Shown here in pieces: positions 58,321 through 64,000 of a DNA stretch of 64,000 nt. This stretch comes from Datisca glomerata (lineage: Eukaryota > Streptophyta > Magnoliopsida > Cucurbitales > Datiscaceae), in NCBI GenBank assembly GCA_003255025.1, contig QANY01002235.1, forward strand, positions 124,001-188,000, in the 5' to 3' direction. The notes under the pieces are model-generated. The model did no database searches. It worked only from the letters and a program-made list of their open reading frames with translations, and was not told the origin of the DNA. Both the position numbers and the translations under genes were made by a program. Positions within the stretch are counted from its first letter, which is position 1; the number at the start of each line of letters is the position of its first letter.

Positions 58321-58868
58321 CCTCTCCTTCTTCTCAGACCCTCTTTATTCTTACTCTTTCTGATCCTCTCAACTTCAATCCTACCATGCCATTCAGCATG
58401 CCTGCTACCATTTTTCCTCCCGGTCCTAAACCTGATGGTCCCACTACTATCAACAATCTTGCCACCAAAACTCTATTTTACTGGCTCCATCTGTTACTTG
58501 TAAAAACACAAATACATCCCACGTTTTTAAACAATATAGAATAATATTTAATAATCAACTTAGCAAAATTGAAAATGTTTTAGAAGCGTAGATGAGGTGA
58601 ATATGAGTCTCATTTAAGGAGTGTTATTCAAATAATAGATAATTCAACAAAGTATGGCTCCTTACATAACCCAATCAATTGGCAATCCTAAATGCGTGAA
58701 CCAGAATATTCCTCATTTAAAACATATATACGAATAAAGAGATGTCATAAGTGGTCCAACTTTACTTTAATATGGTACCCAGCAAAATGTACCTCGACAG
58801 ATCGAGTTAGTAAACTATCGTGGTTATGAAAGATTATTAAATACTTAAGGGAGATAGAGAGCATTTAA
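58321..58868. other. viral 3' tail and AT-rich spacer
   Basis: 58321-58500 is still C-rich and Pro/Thr/Ser-like in coding style (for example FSMPATIFPPGPKP), probably the end of the viral frame. From about 58510 the DNA turns AT-rich with no feature seen. Confidence 0.4.
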
Positions 58869-59331
58869 TTTAACATGATTTAGGCTTTATTGGAGGTCTC
58901 GTTTTGAATTTTGATGGAACGTGGTTTGCTAGGTTTTTTGAGTACATAGGTCATGCTTCTAATATCATAGCTGAGGTTTGGAGCATAAGAGAATGTTTGA
59001 AACTAGCTTGGTGTCAATCAAGTTTTCTTGAAACCAATTCAAAAGTGGTGATAAACCTTTTGAAGTTTGCAAATGCCCACCTCATCCTTGAGATGGGCTT
59101 ATTCTTGATTGTAAAGATCTTATCCAATGTAGTTGGGAATGTTTCATCTCTCATATTTTATGTGACGGCAACTTATGTGCTGATTTTGTAGCCAACTTAG
59201 GTGTTTCTTTATAGATTGATATATGTCCTTTTTTTATCTCTTCCCTTGGTTTCCATGTTTATTTAACATCAGATTGTGTTGATGTTGCTTTCTTTAAGGC
59301 TTAGTTTCCTTTTTCCATTGTACCAAAAAAA
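58869..59331 (+). pseudogene. LINE 3' end with plant RNase H domain
   Basis: LNFDGTWF, ASNIIAEVWSIRECLKLAW and VVINLLK match the RNase H domain at the C-terminus of plant L1-type LINEs. A frame change near 59080 moves the rest to another frame: LILDCKDLIQCSWECFISHI, CADFVANLGVSL, then TAG. The third acidic position reads NSK instead of the usual SDS. The downstream text ends in TTGTACCAAAAAAA (about 59318-59331), a plausible LINE 3' terminus. Only the 3' end is present, consistent with 5' truncation. Confidence 0.75.
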
Positions 59332-59535
59332 TTTTAGGCTTTGATATTTATCAGGGAATTTGAACTTTAATCTGTATGGAACTCTAATTCTTTATCAGTT
59401 ATGATCTACCTATGTTTGTGTTGATGATTGTTCTTATCTCGTAGGATGAGACTTAATTCGAGTCACTCGAGTTCAACATGAGTTCTTGAGGTTTTAAGAT
59501 ACAGTTTATACCGATAATGATTTTTCTCTTACAAG

Positions 59536-59547
59536 TGGTATCAGAGT
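59536..59547 (+). promoter_or_regulatory. primer-binding site, initiator-Met tRNA type (third copia)
   Basis: TGGTATCAGAGT, one base off the common TGGTATCAGAGC, preceded by ACAAG. It sets the end of the 5' LTR. Confidence 0.8.
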
Positions 59548-59699
59548 TATTCATGTTGAATGATTGAGAATCGGTTTTTAAGTTTAGATCCATGATTACA
59601 GGGGTTTATATGAATATATTTTGGATTTATTTAATTTGATAATTGTTTGACAATTTAATAGATTTGAGAATGGTATTTGTTCTTCGGTATGTTTTTATC

Positions 59700-60190
59700 A
59701 TATTCAGACCACCGGCCAACGATGTTAATGGTCAATAGTGGGAGGAAACTAGCGCGACAGTCTAGCTGTACTGGTAAGGCAAGTCGAGACCTAGTCGTGA
59801 CATAGAGACAAATCCGCGGCCAGGACGCAGCAATAAAGCAAAGATGGGGCCTAGCCACGACGTCAAGGAGAAAGCCCCAGCCTCGCCGTGATGATTCAGA
59901 AAAAGTCATGACCTGGCCACTGTGATTTAGGGAAAATCATGGTCTGTTGTGGCGATTCAAAAAGTCACAGACTGGCTACCACTATGAGGAAGTCGTGGCC
60001 TGGCCGCCACAAAGGGGAAGCCGCAGCCTGGCCACCGTTAAGTGGAAGCCGCGGCTTGGCCGTGACGATATAGATGTCACATCGTGGCCGTGGAGATAGA
60101 GATGTCGGGGCCTGTCCACGACAATAAGGTTGCCATGGCCTAAAGGTGAAAACTTTAGGGTTTCATCGGGTTTAAGGATGCCACGGCCGA
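59700..60190. repeat. GC-rich minisatellite, 28-bp unit, in the copia leader
   Basis: GAAGNCGNGGCCTGGCCNC.. repeats with starts near 59905, 59933, 59961, 59989, 60017, 60045 and 60073, exactly 28 bp apart. More diverged units extend to about 59700 and 60190. GC content is far above the surroundings. It lies between the primer site and gag, where the packaging signal would be expected. Confidence 0.85.
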
Positions 60191-60469
60191 AGGTAAATAT
60201 TTGGAAAAATTACATGTTTCTGTGGTAATAAATACGTGATGATTATTTAGTTTACATGTGAACAATAAATCGGCCCAAATGAAGGTTTTTTGTTTGATAT
60301 GTTCTTTATCATCAATATTTGATTATTACACTAAGATATCACTTACATGTTAATATTTTTAGCTAAAGTCAAAATATTAATGCAATCCCCGGTGTCTTGA
60401 GATGGGTTTTACTTTTGTTTGGATTTAAATTTTTTACTTATGTGAGCTTATTTTTGTTTATTGTTCTCC

Positions 60470-61260
60470 GTTCTTTAATTACTCTTGCTAGCATCAAGAC
60501 CAACATCAATTCAATTCTAGTTATAAATGGCTCAAACTTCAAGTCCTGGAAAGATAATCTCTTGATAGTTCTTGGAGTCAAGGTTCTCGACCTTGTGCTA
60601 AAAACTGATTCTCCCACACCTCTTACAGATAAGAGTACCTCTAATGAAAAGAGTGATATGAAAAGGTTGGAGAAATCAAATCGCATGTGTATGCTGATCA
60701 TAAAAAAGGCCATTCCAGAAGCATTCAGGGGCACTATATGTGAAAATATCACTACAGCTAAGGATTTCCTTGTAGATATTGAAAAGAGGTTTGTCAAGAA
60801 CAAAAAGATAGAAATTGGTATGCTTTTGGAAAATCTAATTTCAATGAGGTATAAAGGTAAAAGGAATATCATGGAGTACAGCATGGAAATGTCTCATATT
60901 GTTTAAAGGTTGAAAACACTTAGGCTTGAACTCTCTGAGGACTTGCTCATGTATCTAGATCTGACATCACTTCCGGGACAGTTTAGCCAGTTTAAGGTGA
61001 GCAACAACTGTAAAAAAGAAACTTAGTCGCTAAATGAGCTCATCTCACACTTGTTCAGAAGAGGAAAGTGTGAAACATGAAACAACAAAAGAAATAAAAG
61101 GGAAATAAAAGGAAGAAGGATAAGGAAGATGCGAATACAGCACCACACAAGAAACAACAAAAGAAACTTGTTGACCCGAAAGGCAATGGTTGTTACTTTT
61201 GTGGAGCTGAAGGGCATAGGAAGAAGCACTGCATCAACTATCATGCTTGGCATGCTAAGA
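60470..61260 (+). pseudogene. third copia gag remnant with intact zinc knuckle
   Basis: Open to 60906. The gag entry is LVINGSNFKSWKDNLLIVLG near 60516-60575, then FVKNKKIEIGMLLENLISMR. TAA at 60904; the text continues as LKTLRLELSEDLLMYLDLTS. The zinc knuckle at about 61190-61235 reads CYFCGAEGHRKKHC with all four ligands. The open frame starts upstream at 60397, but its first 35 codons are hydrophobic leader sequence and unlikely to be gag. Confidence 0.75.
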
Positions 61261-61319
61261 AAGGTATACTTCTTAATTTGGTTTGTTCTAAGGCTAATTT
61301 AAGTTCGGTTCCTAGACAC

Positions 61320-62560
61320 ACGTGGTGGATAGATTGTTATGCAATAACTCACGCTAGTGTGTCTATGTAGGGTTGCCTGAATAGCCGAAAGGCAAATGAT
61401 GTTGAAAGATACATCTACGTGGGAAATGACAAGACAGTTGAAGTTGAGGCAATATGGAAATATAGATTATTGTTAAAAACTGAATTTTATTTGGATCTTG
61501 ATGAAACTTTTATTGTGCCGTCTATTAGACCGAATTTGATTTATGTTTCTATTTTAGACAAAGCTGGTTATGTTTGTTCTTTTGAAGATGAAAAAGTTGG
61601 TTTTTTTAATGAATCCCCACAATTAAGTACACGAGATACTAAAAGAAAATTAAACAGTGAGAATTCGGCTGTGTTATAGAACAAGAGGTTTGGTCATACC
61701 TCCAGAAAGAGAATATAGAGACTTGTGTTAGATGAAATTCTCGATCCCTTAGATTTCACAAACTTTGATGTTTGTGTTGGTTGTATAAATGGTAAACAAA
61801 CCAATAAAAATATATTTGAAGCTAACAGGACTCAGGATTCTTAGAACTTATACATACGGATATTTATGGGTCATTCTCTTCGGTTGCTTGGAATGGTCAA
61901 TAATACTTTCTAACATTCATAGACGATTTTTCTAGATATGGCTACATATATCTCTCATCTATGAAATGTCACAATCATTGAATGTGTTCAAAAAATTTAA
62001 AGCTGAAATTGAGAACCAACTCAACAAAAAGATCAAAAGTTTCAGATCTGACCATGGTGGTGATGGCAGATATGAAGGTTTAGGTGAATAATGTTCATGA
62101 CTGTTCACTAAATTCCTAGAGGAATGTAGTATCATCCCATAGTACACTATGCTGAGTTCACCCACTATGAATGGTGTTGTTGAGAGATGAAACATAACAC
62201 TTAAGAAGATGGTGAGGAGTATGATTAGTCATTCTACCTTACCAAAATCACTCTGGGGTGAAGCACTTAAGGCTACACCGTATATCCTTGACAGAGTTCC
62301 AACTAAAGCGAACGTCAAAACCCCAAATGAGCTTTGGACCAGTAAGAAATATAGTCAAAAGCATTTACATGTTTAGGGATATCCAGTTGAGGCAATGCCT
62401 TATAGGCTTAATGAAAAGAAACTGGACTTACGGATGGTGAGTTACTATTTTACTGGATGCTCTAGAAGATCCAGGGGGTATGGGTTTTATGATCTTACAA
62501 CTGTCAATTTTTGAAACAGGAAATGCCCGGTTCTTTGAGGATGTCGAATTTGCAGGGGAA
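61320..62560 (+). pseudogene. third copia protease and integrase remnant
   Basis: The protease site near 61321-61350 reads WWIDCYAITHAS; Asp is present but the following Thr/Ser-Gly is lost. 61419-61679 is open and holds LDETFIVPSIRPNLIYVS. The pre-integrase His motif RFGHTS is near 61687. Integrase pieces: KSFRSDHGGDGRYEG (62036-62080), MNGVVER (62168-62190, with the catalytic Glu), [17 protein letters not shown]. At least eight stops are scattered through it. Confidence 0.72.
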
Positions 62561-62879
62561 ATACAGTTATGGATTTTTTATTTGAGGAGAAATATGTTGA
62601 TATTTCTAGAGATGTTACTCGCATTGACCACGACTACTTTCCTGACCTTGCTCATGACACAAAATATGAAGACTATAATGGAGAACCTCCTATTGAAGAA
62701 ATGGTTCTAGAAGAATCAACTCTAGCACCTTAAGAAACTATGCCATTAAGAATATCCATTAGAGAGAGGAAAAGTGCAGTGTCAGATGATTACATTGTAT
62801 TTTCCTAAAACATGATGGAGGATGATTAATCAACTTCCGTCAAGCCATGAAGTGTTCTAACTCTCAATTTGGATCAATG

Positions 62880-63960
62880 CCATGAATGAGTAGATCAAGT
62901 CCATGAAGGACAATGACGTATGGGATCTTGTCCCATTACCAAAATGTGCGAAACGCATTGGTTGCAAATGGATTCTTAAGACCAATAGGGATTCAAAAGG
63001 TAATGTGGAAAGATACAAGGTTCGTCTTGTCGCAAAGGGTTTTACACAAAAAGAAGGCATCGAGTATAAAGAGACTTTTTCTCCGGTTTCTTCGAAAGGC
63101 TATTTCAGAATTATAATGGCATTGGAGGCACATTTCAATCTTGAGTTACATCAGAGGGATGTGAAAATGACATATCTCAATGGTAACATTGAATAGACTG
63201 TTTATATGGTGCAACCAGAAAACTTTGTTTCGGGAGACTCAAACAATATGGTTTTTAAACTTAAGAAATATATCTATGGATGCAAGCAAGTATCTCGACA
63301 ATGGTATTTCAAGTTTGATCGAATGATCATATCGTTCGGTTTTGAGATAAATTTGTCGATGATTGTATATACTATAAGTTATGTGGGAGCAACCATATTT
63401 TTCTAGTTTTATATGTGAATGACATTTTGCTTGCCAGCAACGATATATGCTTTTTGCACGACACTAAGAGATTTCTGGCTAAGAATTTTAAAATAAAAGA
63501 TCTTGGTGACACATCTTTTGTATTAGGGATCTAAATAAACTGAGATCATTCTCTGAGTATTCTTCGATTATCATAAATAAGTTATATTATAAAGGTTCTC
63601 AAAAGATACAGCATGCAAGACTGCAAACCAGGTTATACCCATGTGACTAAAGGAGAGAAGTTTAGTCTCAATCAGTGCCCTAATAATGATTTGGAGGAAA
63701 ATAAAATGCAGAAGATTCTCTATGCCTCAATAATAGGGAGTCTGATGTATGCTCGGGTTTGTAAACGTCCGGATATTGCATACGTGACTGGGATGTTGGG
63801 TATATATTTAAGCAATCCAAACATAGACCATTGGAAAGTAGCTAAACGGGTCTTGCGGTGCTTACAGAAAATAAAAGACTACATGCTCACGTATTAGAGA
63901 TTGGATCAGATTGAGATCATTGGATATACTACCTCCGATTTTACAGGAGTCAAGATAGTA
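62880..63960 (+). pseudogene. third copia reverse transcriptase, catalytic YVDD reads YVND
   Basis: MKDNDVWDLVPLPKCAKRIG (62903) to YLNGNIE (63193) is open: GCKWILKTNRD, RLVAKGFTQKEG, ETFSPVSSK. MVQPENFV and IYGCKQVSRQWYFKFD follow. The catalytic motif at about 63411-63422 reads Y-V-N-D, with Asn for the first Asp. GSLMYARVCKRPDIAYVTGM and HWKVAKRVLRCL (63737-63870) end RT; RNase H starts near 63920 (GYTTSDFTG) and runs out of the window. Confidence 0.82.
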
Positions 63961-64000
63961 TGAAATCTACGTCGGGCTATATTTTTTTGTTAGCTAGAGG

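Larger units (their letters stand above)
59340..64000 (+). mobile_element. third Ty1/copia element, right end outside window
   Basis: The primer-binding site at 59536-59547 implies a left LTR ending near 59535; its start is not determined. Gag, zinc knuckle, protease, integrase, RT and the beginning of RNase H follow on + up to the window edge. Numerous stops make it inactive. The 3' LTR would lie beyond 64000. Confidence 0.82.

Noticed and set aside
60438..60884. 148-codon antisense open frame
   Set aside because: It is the mirror of the copia gag on the + strand, which has family motifs.

Overview
The window reads as nuclear DNA of a flowering plant, probably a eudicot. It is AT-rich and dominated by decayed plant retrotransposons (Ty3/gypsy chromovirus, several Ty1/copia), CACTA and Mutator-like DNA transposons, and an endogenous plant pararetrovirus. 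It also holds a recognisable MIR167 precursor and a four-exon calmodulin-like gene with plant-type introns. Only those two loci look like intact host genes; nearly everything else is mobile DNA with stops and frameshifts.

Layout. 1-8041: a + strand chromovirus (gag, protease, RT, RNase H, integrase, chromodomain), cut by the window edge on the left, with a 2.46-kb 3' LTR full of CT-rich DNA. 8042-11018: non-coding DNA with a 35-bp minisatellite. 11019-20541: a copia element carrying a second copia element (11258-16104) inserted just behind its primer-binding site. 20542-23400: single-copy-looking DNA with the MIR167 hairpin at 21795-21890. 23404-24365: two 481-bp tandem copies of a transposase-associated-domain fragment. 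24366 to about 30600: a CACTA element on the - strand whose 3' end has been duplicated. 30900-32260: a broken plant-mobile-domain gene on the - strand. 33290-34040: a minisatellite with higher-order structure.

34912-37570 (-): a calmodulin-like gene of 151 codons with four EF hands, apparently intact. 38570-47260 (-): a degraded gypsy pol split by a 6.0-kb Mutator-like element (40290-46302) with a near-perfect 9-bp target duplication. That MULE carries a broken multi-exon gene like the N-terminal part of MULE-borne Ulp1-type proteins, and an inverted copy of the same higher-order minisatellite. 47308-47875: a 284-bp tandem duplication. 49890-50690: a 125-bp satellite. 52923-58320 (+): an endogenous caulimovirid with movement, coat, protease, RT and RNase H regions, all interrupted. 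58869-59331: the 3' end of a LINE with an RNase H domain. 59536-64000: a third copia element running off the right edge, with a 28-bp GC-rich minisatellite in its leader.

Together the features form a nesting record: copia in copia, MULE in gypsy, and tandem duplications at transposon ends. The host genes sit in the gaps. The auxin-pathway microRNA and the Ca2+ sensor are not obviously linked in function. All calls come from reading the sequence; family names rest on motif recognition, not on database searches.
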